From: Rotaria sp. Silwood1
Lineage: Eukaryota > Rotifera > Eurotatoria > Philodinida > Philodinidae
Direction: 5' to 3'
Length of the DNA: 64,000 bases
NCBI GenBank assembly: GCA_905250075.1
Contig: CAJNOP010000109.1
Coordinates: forward strand, 172,025 to 236,024
Below the pieces are notes generated by a model. That model made no database searches and was not told the origin of the DNA. It saw only the letters and a program-made list of their open reading frames with translations. Of this stretch, positions 14,501 through 26,460 are shown piece after piece. Positions within the stretch are counted from its first letter, which is position 1, and each line of letters begins with the position of its first letter. A program made the position numbers and the translations under genes.

Positions 14501-15470
14501 AAACCATAAGTTTCTGTTCAGTAAACTTGCTTTAGTTAAATAATTCATGCCATTGGGAAATTATAGCACTGAATAAGATAATAACTAAATAGTCACCACA
14601 AGAGTTTCATTCATGTATTGGGTGCATCATAGTTATGAGATATGTCTAGAAATATACTGAACAACAATGAGGAATAATAATAAACACAAGTACTAATCCG
14701 TTCAGATACTTGCTAATGCACGATGAATTTTGAATTACAGAACTTTTGATGAATGATATAAAGATACTTGAGTATTTCTAAGTAAACATCGATTCAATTA
14801 CATGAGTAACTATGAAAAACTAACACAGCTGTCGTTTTAAATAATGATGACATAATGCATGAGTAATCAGAACAAAGATTCTATTCGCATATTCGAAATA
14901 ATTTGACGTAATAGTTCCATATAAACCGATAGACAAAAGTAAACATTGTGCATGACAGTATTTTATTTGGCGGTGCGATAGTTGTAGTCGTAGTAGTGGC
15001 TAAAGGAATAGATTGAGTTATCGTTAAGTTTAAAACTTCATGTTCCGTATAGTATCATTGTAACACGTTGGTAAGTGGGCTACAGTTTCTTTTTCAATTG
15101 CTTTATAGAATACTCCTATCAGCTCCAGATACAATACAGACTAGGTTTAGAATTCGAAAATCAATACTTTGAAATTATTTATCTATTCCACTAAAATGAA
15201 TGAAGACATATCCTGTTGTATGAAAATCAGAGCTAAATACTGACTTTATAGTCTGAAATCCGTTGTTCCTAACTTAGAGTTACTCTGACTTAGACTTCCA
15301 AGTAGCTGTGACGTATTTAGAGAAGGCTTAACCTCCCTCCTATAAGAAGTTGGACCTGGTCCTCTACGAAAATTTCTATTTTTTATTTTAATACTCAGCA
15401 AACATATCATTTTCAGCAAGAGGTCTTGTGTGCTTTATTCCTATCTGATAGAATATCGAAGGATAGTCAA
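14500..15470. other. Decayed satellite edge, then unrecognised sequence
   Basis: Isolated fragments of the 93-bp monomer (TTTCATTCATGTATT near 14,610 and GATTCTATTCGCATATT near 14,875) fade out by about 14,900. From there to 15,470 I see no gene, RNA or repeat. Confidence 0.6.
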
Positions 15471-15475
15471 TGATG

Positions 15476-15630
15476 TTGTGGGTGTGACCATGACTGTAGA
15501 GTGTGGGTGGGTGAGTGTCGGTGTGTGAGGGTGCGTGTAAGGTGTGTACGGATGTGAGGAATGAGGTGTGTGGGTGTGGGTGTATTCTTCGAAAGCATCT
15601 TTATACACCCACACCCACGCCCCAATCCCA
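15476..15630. repeat. GT-rich/CA-rich telomere-like fold-back element
   Basis: A G-rich arm (15,476-15,583) made of variants of GTGTGGGTG is followed by a 21-bp spacer and a C-rich arm (15,605-15,630, ACACCCACACCCACGCCCC). The arms are roughly complementary, so a single strand can fold back. It belongs to the dispersed family described in the findings. Confidence 0.8.
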
Positions 15631-15810
15631 TACTTCCTCAAGTGAATACAATTGTAACAAAATCACACTCAGGAAATTCAGAAACATGAAATAGTGATAC
15701 AGATCCAGTATACCAAACGATCTTCCTGAAAAAGATTCCCTGGCAAACTTGAAAAAACACTATCCATAGAACATTTCAGCTCCTGAAGAAACCGATTTCA
15801 ACAGTTCCAG

Positions 15811-15925
15811 TGAAAAATATTCACTGATTTCAATCGGATTTCTCTGCAACAAAATCAAAATTATCAATCGATTTTAATTTTGATTTTGTTGCAGAGAAAT
15901 CCAATTGAAATCAGTGAATATTTTG
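15811..15925. repeat. Near-perfect inverted repeat (53-bp arms, 11-bp loop)
   Basis: The left arm, 15,811-15,863 (containing CACTGATTTCAAT and TTCTCTGCAACAAAATC), is complementary to the right arm, 15,875-15,925 (GATTTTGTTGCAGAGAAATC and ATTGAAATCAGTG), with only a few mismatches. The loop contains AATCGATTT, a motif also dense at 22.45-22.65 and 59.8-60.13 kb. Probably a small palindromic MITE; no target duplication was identified. Confidence 0.85.
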
Positions 15926-16027
15926 CACTCGGAATGTGATATAAGACACCGGCAGTTATCTCGACAGAAAAAGAACGACCGGTCGCAAGCTCAGTTATTA
16001 AAACCTTGAACACATGGACATACTTGC

Positions 16028-16525
16028 GGTTGTTGTTGTTGCTGATGTTGCTGTTGTTTTGGTTGTTGTAGTTGTTGTCGTTGTTGTTGTTGTTGTCGTT
16101 GTTGGTGTTGTCGTTGTCGTTGTTGTCGTTGTTGTGGTTGTTGTAGTTTCCGTTGTTGTTGTTGTCGTTGTTGTTGTGGTTGTTGTAGTTGTTGTCGTTG
16201 TTGTTGTCGTAGTTGTTGTCGTTGTCGTTGTTGTAGTTGTTGTCGTTGTTGTAGTTGTAGTTGTTGTCGTTGTCGTTGTTGTAGTTGTTGTCGTTGTCGT
16301 TGTTGTAGTTGTTGTTGTTGTGGTTGTTGTGGTTGTTGTCGTTGTTGTGGTTGTTGTCGTTGTTGTCGTTGTTGTTGTTGTTGTTGTCGTTGTTGTAGTC
16401 GTTGTCGTTGTTGTAGACGTTGTCGTTGTTGTAGTTGTTGTCGTTGTTGTTGTTGTCGTTGTTGTCGTTGTTGTAGTTGTTGTTGTCGTTGCAGTTGTTG
16501 CTGTCGTGGTTGTTGCTGTTGTAGT
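16028..16525. repeat. Compound GTT/GTC/GTA trinucleotide microsatellite
   Basis: About 500 bp of GTTGTTGTC-type triplets, arranged in recurring blocks such as GTTGTCGTTGTCGTTGTTGTA. Long open frames on both strands (poly-Val on +, poly-Thr on -) are a by-product of the stop-free triplet and are not called as genes. Confidence 0.95.
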
Positions 16526-16832
16526 ACTCATTGAACCTTAAGTATAGAACAAGAATATTCTTAATTCTAAATCAAGATATTTCTCATTTGATGGAAAGAT
16601 GATGTCAAAAAGATTTGAGCGATTAGACAGATATGTCAGTGACAATTCGAATATTGGTAGAAAAAATAAGTTTTCTTATTTATTGTCATTTCTGAGCCAG
16701 TCGTCACATCATCCATATAGAGAAGAACTTTTGATGCATTTGTATCAGAAATGCTTTTAGTTTGCTAAAAAAATGAGATTATCTATTAAAACCTTTAATA
16801 AGAGACGGGACGACTTCTTTTCGTGTTCATGA
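16526..16832. other. No recognised feature
   Basis: Single-copy-looking AT-rich DNA between the microsatellite and the hAT element. I see no gene or repeat. Confidence 0.5.
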
Positions 16833-16840
16833 GATAGAGT

Positions 16841-17858
16841 CAGAGATGGGCAGCTCCGACCCTTTCTATCTCCAGCTCAGCTTCAGCTCCAGTCAATAAC
16901 AGACCGCTCCTCTCCGACTCCGCCCAAGATTAAGAAATATTCTGCCGACTCCGCTCTGGCTCCGCTCCTCGCCGAAAGTATCCGCTCCCGCTCAGCTCCA
17001 GCTCTACCCTTAATTAAAAAAATCCGCTCCGACTACGTTTCGACACCGCTCCTGCAACAAATTTTCTTAATTATGCTTTATGATTAGCTGTGTTCAGTGA
17101 ATTTCTCGTGTTAGTCTAAATATAGAAGCATGTATATAAAGTACAAAAAAAGAACACATTGATTAACAATATATTTAACTTAGTTATAATATAATATGAA
17201 GAACGTTTACTTTTCAAGAACGGTACTCGCTTTTTTTTCATTATATGATGACACTGAATCGTTATTGCCGACGATAGTAACGGAAGATGATTCATCGATA
17301 TCATGATCGTGCATTTTTTTTTGCCATGATAATCGTGTTCGTTCAAGTAACACTTAGCTGAGAAATGTTATTCTGATTCGGCACTATTCACCTTTCACAT
17401 TTTATATTAGGCAATTTCTCTCTTTCTCGACGTCATTCTCTTCCATTTCCAAAGTAACAATAGCTTAGTTCAATTAGACAAAGAAGAAAACTGTATATAA
17501 ACGGTCAGTCATTGTTTCAGAGATTGCCATTGACTAAAATATCACAATGAGCTACCCATTTCGATAATTCACCGATGACGAGCTTTCTCTCATTAAATCT
17601 TCTGTCATTTTGTATAGAACAATAAATCGAAAACTGAGCTTATCATTGGAGCTATAAATAAAATGTCGCACCGACTCCGCTCCAGCTCCATTTTATTTAG
17701 GAAGCGCTCCGCTCCGACTCCGGTATTAGTGGGAAAAAACTCGCTCCAACTTCGCTCCAGCTCCACCGTTCTGATGAATCGCTCCGCTCCGCTCTCGCTC
17801 CTGGAGCGGAGCTAGCTCCATGGAGCAATCGCTCCGGAGTCGGAGCTGCCCATCTCTG
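16841..17858. mobile_element. Non-autonomous hAT element with GCTCC-rich subterminal repeats
   Basis: The terminal inverted repeats are CAGAGATGGGCAGCTCCGAC at the left end and its complement GTCGGAGCTGCCCATCTCTG at the right end (17,839-17,858). They are flanked by a perfect 8-bp direct repeat GATAGAGT (16,833-16,840 and 17,859-17,866). A CAGNG-type terminus plus an 8-bp duplication is diagnostic of the hAT superfamily. About 200 bp inside each end is crowded with GCTCCGCTCCGACTCC-like repeats, probably subterminal transposase-binding sites. The AT-rich middle (17,050-17,640) has no transposase, so the 1,018-bp copy depends on an autonomous hAT in trans. Confidence 0.92.
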
Positions 17859-17866
17859 GATAGAGT

Positions 17867-18437
17867 GAAATGATTTATTTTCAAAGTGTTGCTTCATTTG
17901 TTTTGTTTTCTTTGTCACACTTATAGAGATTGATTAATCCAATCATTTTGTTATATTAATGTGCCAAGTTAAAACTCCCCCCCCCCCCCCCTTTCCGCTA
18001 ATTCTTTCAAACAGATGAGTTTTCATGAAGAGAATCGAATACGAATATTTTCATCACTCCATATATGTATGGATCGCTTTGGTAGATTCGACGTTGTAGC
18101 TTGTTACTGTTCGTTTTCAATTTTAGTGATGAATGCTGCTGCTTTGGTTTCGTATCAATAGGGTCACATCCGTTTCCTGCGATCGATCCCGATAGAAAAG
18201 AACGATCGAAAAATACTCATGTAAACTGGAATAGTCACTTTTTTGTTTCTTTTATAACAAATACTAAGCTCTCAAACAGTTCATTAGGCATATCGTACAG
18301 ATATTTCTAATTTTATGAATCAGTGAAAAAAACCCACAATCTGTAGCGCAGATTATGTAAAGTTCATATTCTACTTCGTTTAGGACTCTTTCGTCTAACA
18401 AAACGTTTCAATTGGATTTTCATATGTGCTAAGTACG
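17867..18437. other. Unrecognised sequence with a 15-base poly-C run
   Basis: 17,977-17,991 is a run of 15 C, a likely sequencing trouble spot. A 69-codon frame at 18,101-18,310 (+) shows nothing recognisable. No other feature is seen before the gap. Confidence 0.5.
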
Positions 18438-18537
18438 NNNNNNNNNNNNNNNNNNNNNNNNNNNNNNNNNNNNNNNNNNNNNNNNNNNNNNNNNNNNNNN
18501 NNNNNNNNNNNNNNNNNNNNNNNNNNNNNNNNNNNNN
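18438..18537. other. Assembly gap (100 N)
   Basis: Exactly 100 consecutive N, the conventional size for a scaffold gap of unknown length. Any gene crossing it cannot be read. Confidence 1.
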
Positions 18538-18834
18538 ACTAATTATAGTGTTCAAAACCTTGATGTAAGCAAGCGTAGACTAAATATTATATCATCCTTT
18601 ATCAAAGTCTTGGAAGATGGCTGTAAAATTTTGAAGAGTACTTTTTCAAGAGCGACAACAAAATTTCGACGGTGAGCTATTCTGTCTCATGCGAATTCTT
18701 ACTTCATTCAAGTTACCACAAAAAATTGACTCAGAAAAATATTTCATATCGAAAAATGCAAACCTGATATGTAACTATTGACAAGCTTGTCGTGTTCTTA
18801 AAGTTAGTTCTTGAAACAAAATAATATGAAAATA

Positions 18835-18963
18835 CTCACGTGAAGGAAGAAGAAGAGCCATAGCAATCGCTGATGCTACAAGACCGATACATATACAACA
18901 TGTGTATATAAGCCAAGCAGGAGAACAAACAATAAGTCTGTTCCGTTTGTTTCGGCTAAACAT
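18835..18963 (-). CDS. Putative first exon of a membrane or signal-anchored protein (partial)
   Basis: An ATG at 18,963 opens a basic N-terminus (MFSRNKRNRL), then WLIYTCCICIGLVASAIA and MALLLPS. This is a clear hydrophobic segment of about 25 residues, a type II signal anchor or first membrane helix. Just after it the frame meets a textbook 5' splice site (C then GTGAGT on the minus strand, about 18,834-18,829), so the protein probably continues in a later exon toward lower coordinates. That direction contains the 100-N gap, and I cannot identify the next exon. Some bdelloid secreted or NHL-type proteins begin this way, but nothing here assigns a family. It could also be a chance frame. Confidence 0.35.
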
Positions 18964-21900
18964 GAAAATGTGACAATGAAGGACTAATATATGCTAACTA
19001 GCTTCTGATGCTCGCCTTGTTACTTACTTAGGCTTTTGTGTCGCATTGTTTCGAAAGCTAATATCAGTCGGAGATATGTCGCTCGGAGCTATTCGTGATC
19101 GACGAATCGAGATGTCAATATTGGACCACGAATCAGAACCCAATGGACGTGTCGGTAGCTGTAAATTATTTATGTATATTGTTTAAGAATAGTTCTAGCA
19201 GTCATTCTCGAACAAACTATACATTGATATGAAAAGAAACAAGATCATCTAAATAGCATTCTATGATTTTCTGATAAAAAGTATTTGGACAGTCATATCC
19301 GTTGTGAGCAAAGGCAATCCAGCCGCTACAGAAGTTAAATTGATTACTTCCAAGTCGTATGCAGATATTGAAGAGATGACACGGTCTAAATTTCGTCATT
19401 CTTCAGTTAAAGAAGGATTTGTAAAGCCTCACGACGATATCTATACTTCACTTATGAAAGTTATAAACAGCTGGATAAACCGGTTGAAGTATTTTAGTTG
19501 AACGGTTTTTAGAATCTATTTAAATAAATCTGAAAGTTCTTTTTATAAGCAGATGTTTTTTATTAGTTTTTGCGGTTCGAAAAATCTTGCACGATTGCTT
19601 AAAGATCGATTGAATCGAACCAGTTTGACAACAACTACTGATTGCAATTCTGCAACGTATTCATCAGTACTGGGTAGCCATTTTTTTTAATATGTGGTTT
19701 TGTGAAATTAGTAAGAAACCTTTCAAAGTTTCTTGATTAGGCTACAATGATCAAAAAATTCTATCAAAGACTACAATGATCGAGACTTTTTCAAAAAATA
19801 AACGGTGTAAGGCGAGAGCAGTTGAGTTAGAGTATACGTAGCCACAGACTACTCAAACAATCTAATACTGGAGCAATTATGGTACTTATCTACCATGGAA
19901 ATTTCAATTCCAAAGTCACAATGTCACACTCACTGTTACTTCCACTTTCACTTACCATGTTAACAGTAAATGCTTTCGTGATAAAAATAACTCTATACTC
20001 AACATAGTTAAATTGTTAGTTGTTTGATTGGTTGTTTATTTTCACATGATGAGTCCCATCACTTACTACTTACTCGTAACAGTATTGGATATATGACTTT
20101 CCTACTCCAGAAATTTCGACACAGAATCAAGATATGACCGATGGCTCAACAAAAACTGATCAACTGAAGACACTCTAGAAGTCAATGATGAATTCAAATA
20201 GCGTTTCTTCGCTAGTAAAATAATACCAGAAAGTTTTCAAAGAATTTGGGGATTCATAGTCAAAAGAGAATGACCATTTCTGAGCCAAAATGAACCTACA
20301 ATACATTTACTGTACTGTACACTCACAAGTGAGTGCTTTGAACTGATTAGCTTTGAAACTTTTTTCTGAACATTAATGCAGTAGTACCTTCTCACAAAAT
20401 TTTCTACGTTCATGGTATTTAAGCAAACATACGCGAGATATTGTGGCGGATGTGTGCTGATTGAAATCTTCAGTCGGCGGGCGCCAGTGAGATAGTTTTT
20501 TCTCATGGATTCTATCACCTGACGATGCAATATAAACATTATTGGGGCTGCTTGTGTTATTCAAATCAAATTCAATTGAATCCTAAATAACAAACATCGT
20601 TTATCTTAAGTTTTCATTCAATTTCTGGCTTTACATCACTCAGAGCTGATCGCACGACAGTTCTGTCACGACTCTTATGTACACTTCGAATCCGTTCAAC
20701 GCGTACGTCTTTGATCGACGATTTAGCCGACATCAGATCGCGTTTGAAAATCTGAAGCTGCACAAATTTCAACTGCAAAAAAAAACGAAAAATAAAAGTT
20801 TTTCATACTTCCACAGTAGATGGTTGACTCAAAGAACGTTGGCAGTTGGTGGCTTCCTTTGACAGTTGTTTTACACTCACTCCACTTAAATTTCGTTTAA
20901 TAGTGGACGAACGTGTAGTTGACCCCTAAAAATAGAGTTCCGTAAAACTTTGTTTGTTATTCTTTAGATCATTAGGTAGAAGGCAGATAGATTGAAAAAG
21001 GATTGCTTTCTTTCTTCTATTTCGTTCTATGACGAGATTTCTCACTGAAGGACGTGTGAATTTCGATTATAACGCTGCTGTGGACCTGAATGTTGGCTTT
21101 GGTTTAGATACTGATACCTACTCTTAATTTGCACTCATATTCCACAAAAATATCCACACCACGAGCCCTCTTATGATTGCAGATTTTATATTAAAATAGC
21201 AATATCAAGTGTCCAATCTTGAGCATACGACTAGAGTATGGATGAAATTTGAATCATTTTTCATAATAGGTCATTTTTATTTTATGGCCTATCAACGAAC
21301 TTTTCGAACCCTGTTTTGTGTCTGATATGCAAGAAAAGTTCTTTTATCATAAATTTTCTCCATAAAAAAGTAACAAAGAATCCTTTGGAACAAGTGAAAT
21401 TGTAATTACTTTCTATATCTCGAATAATGATAGTGTTCTTATCTGTTTCGGTTTAATAGTTTATTTTTGACAACAACAGAAACTCTAAGATGATCTGAAA
21501 AGAGTTGAAGATGTTGTTGACATCTGGTGTCAGGTATCTTTCATATGTATCATTTTAAATAAATAAGAGAAATAAAAACCCCTAAATTTTTTGAGTACAT
21601 GAATGTTTGCTTTTGCTACCTAATATGAAAATGAAGAACAGGAAAAACAATAAAAATAGAATAACGCGAAATATGAAGAAATCAAGAATAAATATATTTA
21701 ATGAACAACATCTTCCCATCATCTTGCAAGGCCAATACTAGTGAAGATGTTAATATGACTTCGTGAAAAACATTGATTTCTGTCGTGATTTTATTAGTGA
21801 AATGGCTTTACGACAATTAGATTGGTAATTACAAGAAAGTTATTAAAAACTGTGGAATAAATCAGTCACGTACTTTTATGAAAGAAATCAAGACGATCTG

Positions 21901-22440
21901 AACAGAGTGATCATCGAAGTATGAGTATATTTTTTAATTGAATATATCAGAAGATAGAGACGATAAAATGTAGAAATTTTCTCTATCAGAAAGGAATATT
22001 TGTTAGGGATTAATGAACATAATGTTCGACCTGTTTGCTGCTGAGCCAGAGCTATAATATTGAAATAGAATCCTCAGATTTATCTTGAGCTTTGACTAGA
22101 ACCGAACGCATCAAATTCGAACAAACATTCAGGTTCAGTACATGTCCAATGAGGATAAGCACACGATAACTTTTTTTCCTGTCCTATCATGTCTTGTCCT
22201 GATAGCTCGATCCATCCTTTCGAGCGGTAGAGCAGAATATGTTGCAACACAGCACAGTAGGAACTTTTATTATTACTCTCGCTCATCAAATTACATAGTA
22301 CTTCATTAGCTAGCTTATGGCTGATTTATTTGTGTATCACTTTCAAATACAACAAGTAAAGCTTCAGATAATCAAAAATACGGTAAGTATAAAGAAGCTT
22401 AGAAACATCTTGACTAATCCATCTAAAAAAGATTATAAGA
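18964..22440. other. Long stretch without recognisable genes
   Basis: Only short frames. The best, 19,304-19,501 (+), has a non-repetitive, protein-like composition (SKSYADIEEMTRSKF) but no start context, splice sites or family I know. A short direct repeat CTACAATGATC occurs at about 19,742 and 19,772. I see no transposon ends or RNA genes. Confidence 0.45.
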
Positions 22441-22444
22441 AATG

Positions 22445-22680
22445 GTTAAAAATAAGATTGAAAATCGATTAAAATACCACTTGTATAACCCTGATTTTTT
22501 AGCCTTTAAGACAAAATCCATTTGTTTTTTTGTCTTCCTATTTTACTTTGATCGATTAATAAACTCTAATCAATTAAAATCAATTTCTAATCGTCAGTTG
22601 TAATTGATTAAAATAGTACTATTTTAATCGACTTTTACTCTAATTTGTAACCGTTTTCTTTTACATGAAAATTATTTAAA
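22445..22680. repeat. AATCGATT/AATTGATTAAAAT-rich palindromic patch
   Basis: Repeated short palindromes (AAAATCGATTAAAAT, TGATCGATTAAT, TAATTGATTAAAATAGTACT, then ATTTTAATCGAC) give several possible hairpins. The motif matches the loop of the inverted repeat at 15.8 kb and the tract at 59.8-60.13 kb, which suggests fragments of one repeat family. Confidence 0.55.
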
Positions 22681-22689
22681 TGACATTTT

Positions 22690-25600
22690 GATGACGCAAG
22701 GCAAATACAAAAAATCCTGAACTTGTGATGTTTTATCATCATCACGTCAAGGTATAGAGGATACCATCAATAAAAGAAAACAAAGATAAAAAAGAACTTC
22801 CGAACAAAAAAAGAATTTTAGGAAAAATGAAATATAGATGTCACAAACAAAATTCAACATACGTAGCATTGGTTTCTAATTAGACTCAAAACTACGCCTA
22901 AATTATTGTTAATTAAACATATTTCCATCCTTATTCGTATTAAAAAAATATATCAAGTAACTGTCTTTATTTTTACTAAACAGAGTATTCTCACTTGTTC
23001 ATGCTCTATATGAGTATCAATTACCTCTTTTGTGTCGACATCGCAAAATTATTTTCGAGAATATTTTTATGAACAAATAAACTAACATTTTGAAAACTTC
23101 AAATATTAAGTTCCAAGAGAAAGCAACTAATATTTTACAATAAAGAATACATAAGCGAAAGAATTCTTCATTTTTTTACGTTGGAAAATAAGTCATCAAA
23201 ACTTAATAATATCATAAATTTTTAGTTAATATATCATCTATGCACCAGATGAATTTCGAAGATAATTAAAGAGCAATAAAAAAATACTACTCAAATAGCA
23301 TAAAGTCAAAAAACCTAATTTCCTGGTCGAAACTTGTGAAGATGAATTAAATATCAATCGAGAATTGCAGCTAATCCTACTACTTCCTAAATTTTACTTG
23401 CATTAAATAAAAAAATGAGCAGAACTTAATATAGATGCATAAGACCAGCTCTCTATGCTCATTTTTTTCTATTCTTTCAAATTTTGCAATCGTTTAAAAT
23501 TGCGTATAATTTTGTCAAAATCTCAGTTTTGCTTGTCACAAAAAAAACAAAAATATATAATTGTTTTTATGAGTGCTTTATATCTTCGTGTCAATACAAT
23601 TAATGAAAACTTATCGAGTTACTCAGAATTAAGACTGATTCTTCTTGCTCGGATTACCAAATCGATCCTTGAAATTCATCTTTCTACTAAAGATGAACAT
23701 AGAACAGGACGAGAAATCACGAGGATTCTGTTCTGTGCTCATGACTAAGGCCTAGTACTCGATTGATTGTTTAAACATTTCTTGAAGCATGTGGGTGATC
23801 GTGAAAATAGACTATATTAAATCGTTCACTAAAAAATGAATATATACCGCAACAAAGCCTGAAATCGTTTTTTGCCAGCTTGCTTCTTCTTCCTATAGAT
23901 AACAAGTATAACATGTATGTACTCAAAGGCGAGCTCGAACGCAAGCGGAACTCACGAAATACCAGCCCTTCGGGTTTTGGGGATATCTAAATTAATAGTA
24001 AGTCGATTACCATTCTATTATGAATTATCAACTTTACTCAACAATTCTATTCAGTGAAAGAGATGGTATATCAATGCTGAAGCACAAAATGAGGCGATCC
24101 ACGCTATTCTAATCCATCTTTCTATAGACCGAAGCTGGCGTGTCAATAAAATTTACTGTTGTACAACGAGTGAACTTCCCCGAAATGTTCTAGAGCACCG
24201 CACGATCATGCCTGTTGCGCATACTAGCACAAAATAAATATTACATACATCATTTGTTAATTGAGTGCAGGAATCGTTTCGACTAAACGATACCTTACGA
24301 ATTCGTTCCACTGAAACTCTATTGAAGCTTCGTCCGGTGCTTGATGTACGTGTTTTTGATACCTACAAAAAGAATGTAATAACAAATATAATGCAGAGTT
24401 CAGGAAAAAGTTTTCAAAACCAATGAGTTAGGCCTATTTCATATTCATAGTGAATACTTTACAGATTTAGAGATCCTAGCAGTAAATAATTGATGCCCTT
24501 TTTGTATTGAATGGAAACACCTGAATGGTTCGGTTTGCTCGTGCGCTCAAATAACCCATAAGAGAATTGTCCAAGTTGGATTCTGATGTATGAGTCAATG
24601 TTTTTAATGGATGTAAGAAACATGAAAACTAATAAACTCAAAACATGGATACAGAAGTGAGTCATCATTTCGAATGAATAGGTAGGCATAAATAAGAAGA
24701 CAACAGCTTGATATCACATGTCGGAATGCTTTGAATGGAAACTAAAAAACTAACCAAAAAGCTGTTGCGCTAATGCTCATCGCACTTCAAATTAGGCGTG
24801 AAAGCCGTGCCTCATAATCATCTATTGATGACGCATCCAACAAAGTGTTTCCAAAACGCTGCTTTTTCCTTCCCATCCCTTATATTATTTATAGCCATTA
24901 CCTTTCTTTTAGTATCTTCATTCGAGTCATTATTTGTATTCTTGATTTAATAATGTTACCATTTCAACTCAACTACTCACCAAAAATATAGTCGAAAGTA
25001 CTAAGAAGAAAACAACTATAGCAAAAATGCGATAGAATTCTTAACTGCCACTTGCCATCTCACTTTAAGTCGATGATCACATCTTTTGAGTCAGTTTAAA
25101 ATGATAGACCTATTCATTTTATCGGGTTCAACTACAACAAGTAACGCTCGCCCGTGTAACTCACTTGACCCTCGACTGAATATTTGCTTGTTTCGATACT
25201 ATATACTGTTTTGAAACTCTTAATAAAACTCCTTAGTATCCAGCTTTTGAAAAAGTGTGAGTGTGAGTATAAATGTTAATATTCACATCAATGTTGTTGT
25301 GCGCCATGATATGCATGTCCACGTGATAGTTTTGTCATAAAGTCATCCAATCAAACTAATATCCACACAATGATACACAATGGGAATCTTAATTAACTAC
25401 ACTAAAGCAGCAGTATCCACTTGCCCCGAGAAAAGAAACTATATTCAATTTATTGAGAGGCATAAAGAACGCATGCGTGACACTAGTATGGAAATGCACC
25501 ATACTTCTTGAAAACTCTAATAAAAGTATGTATAGTTACTAGCATATCAATCGATTATGTCATTTGCTAGTGTCTGCTACCAAAATGTGAGTTTAGTTGA

Positions 25601-25980
25601 ACTGCTAGATTAAAATAAGTCATATTGGATCAGATATGTAATGAGACTATGCCACTGGAATAACGCTTGTGCTCAAAGTAGTCATCGGATTAGACAATTG
25701 ATTTGGATATATTCGAATAAATTTAGATACGTGAATTTGCATAGAGAACGACACATGCTAACAGAGAAATTCATTTTGTTTCATTCAAGTATACTTACAA
25801 TAGAGTGAATCTACATTCTTAGAATGATGTTTTTCGTCAAATGGATCACTCAGATATTGTGCATGTGCAGCGCAATTGTTCTCGCACTTCATTCGAAAAT
25901 ACTTCTCATTTTTTTACTAGTTCTGATTCCTATTGAAACTGGTCAGATGTAGACTGTAGACGTTTTTCTGATGGATTGTA
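22690..25980. other. No recognised feature
   Basis: AT-rich DNA with short frames only. A 97-codon frame at 23,455-23,748 (+) has no recognisable domain and low-complexity composition. A small GTGTGAGTGTGAGTAT patch near 25,257 resembles one arm of the GT/CA fold-back family. Confidence 0.45.
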
Positions 25981-25984
25981 ATAG

Positions 25985-26460
25985 TCTGAAGCTTTCTTTA
26001 AGTGAATTTTCCAGACTACCTGCCATTTGCTCGTCGGCACCCTTCTGGGATGCCATTCACAACTAGTCGCTGCCATGCTTAATTCTACTTCACCATAAAA
26101 TAATTTTTTTTATTTACACCCTACCTGACTCTAACCTTCACTTCCTTCAAACAGCCGTTTGTTTTATAACACGACTATTCTTGATGGAAAATTCCAAGCG
26201 GAAACTTTGTTGTGAGCTATTTCTTATGTCTTTAGTGTCATTGTCTAGCTAGCAAATTAGACTTTTATTTGTATTTCTCATTAAAGAAAACTTAGTACAG
26301 TATTCTCCAAAAAAACCTATATCTTATACAGATCTTTTTTGAAGTGAATCTGCAGTGAACTTGCCATATCAGCGACTAGTTATTCGTCGGTGCTCCTTCG
26401 AGGCGCTTGTCATGGCTAATCGCTCCATTATTTGAATGCACTAAACCAATAGTTAGGTAT
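25985..26460. repeat. Diverged direct duplication of ~110 bp
   Basis: The segment around 26,020-26,095 (TGCTCGTCGGCACCCTTC, then ACTAGTCGCTGCCAT) is recognisably repeated around 26,375-26,450 (TTATTCGTCGGTGCTCCTTC, then GCTAATCGCTCCATT) in the same orientation about 350 bp away. Family unknown. Confidence 0.5.

Noticed and set aside
15998..16541. 175-177-codon frames (poly-Val on +, poly-Thr on -)
   Set aside because: Produced by the GTT-type microsatellite, which lacks stops in those frames on both strands.
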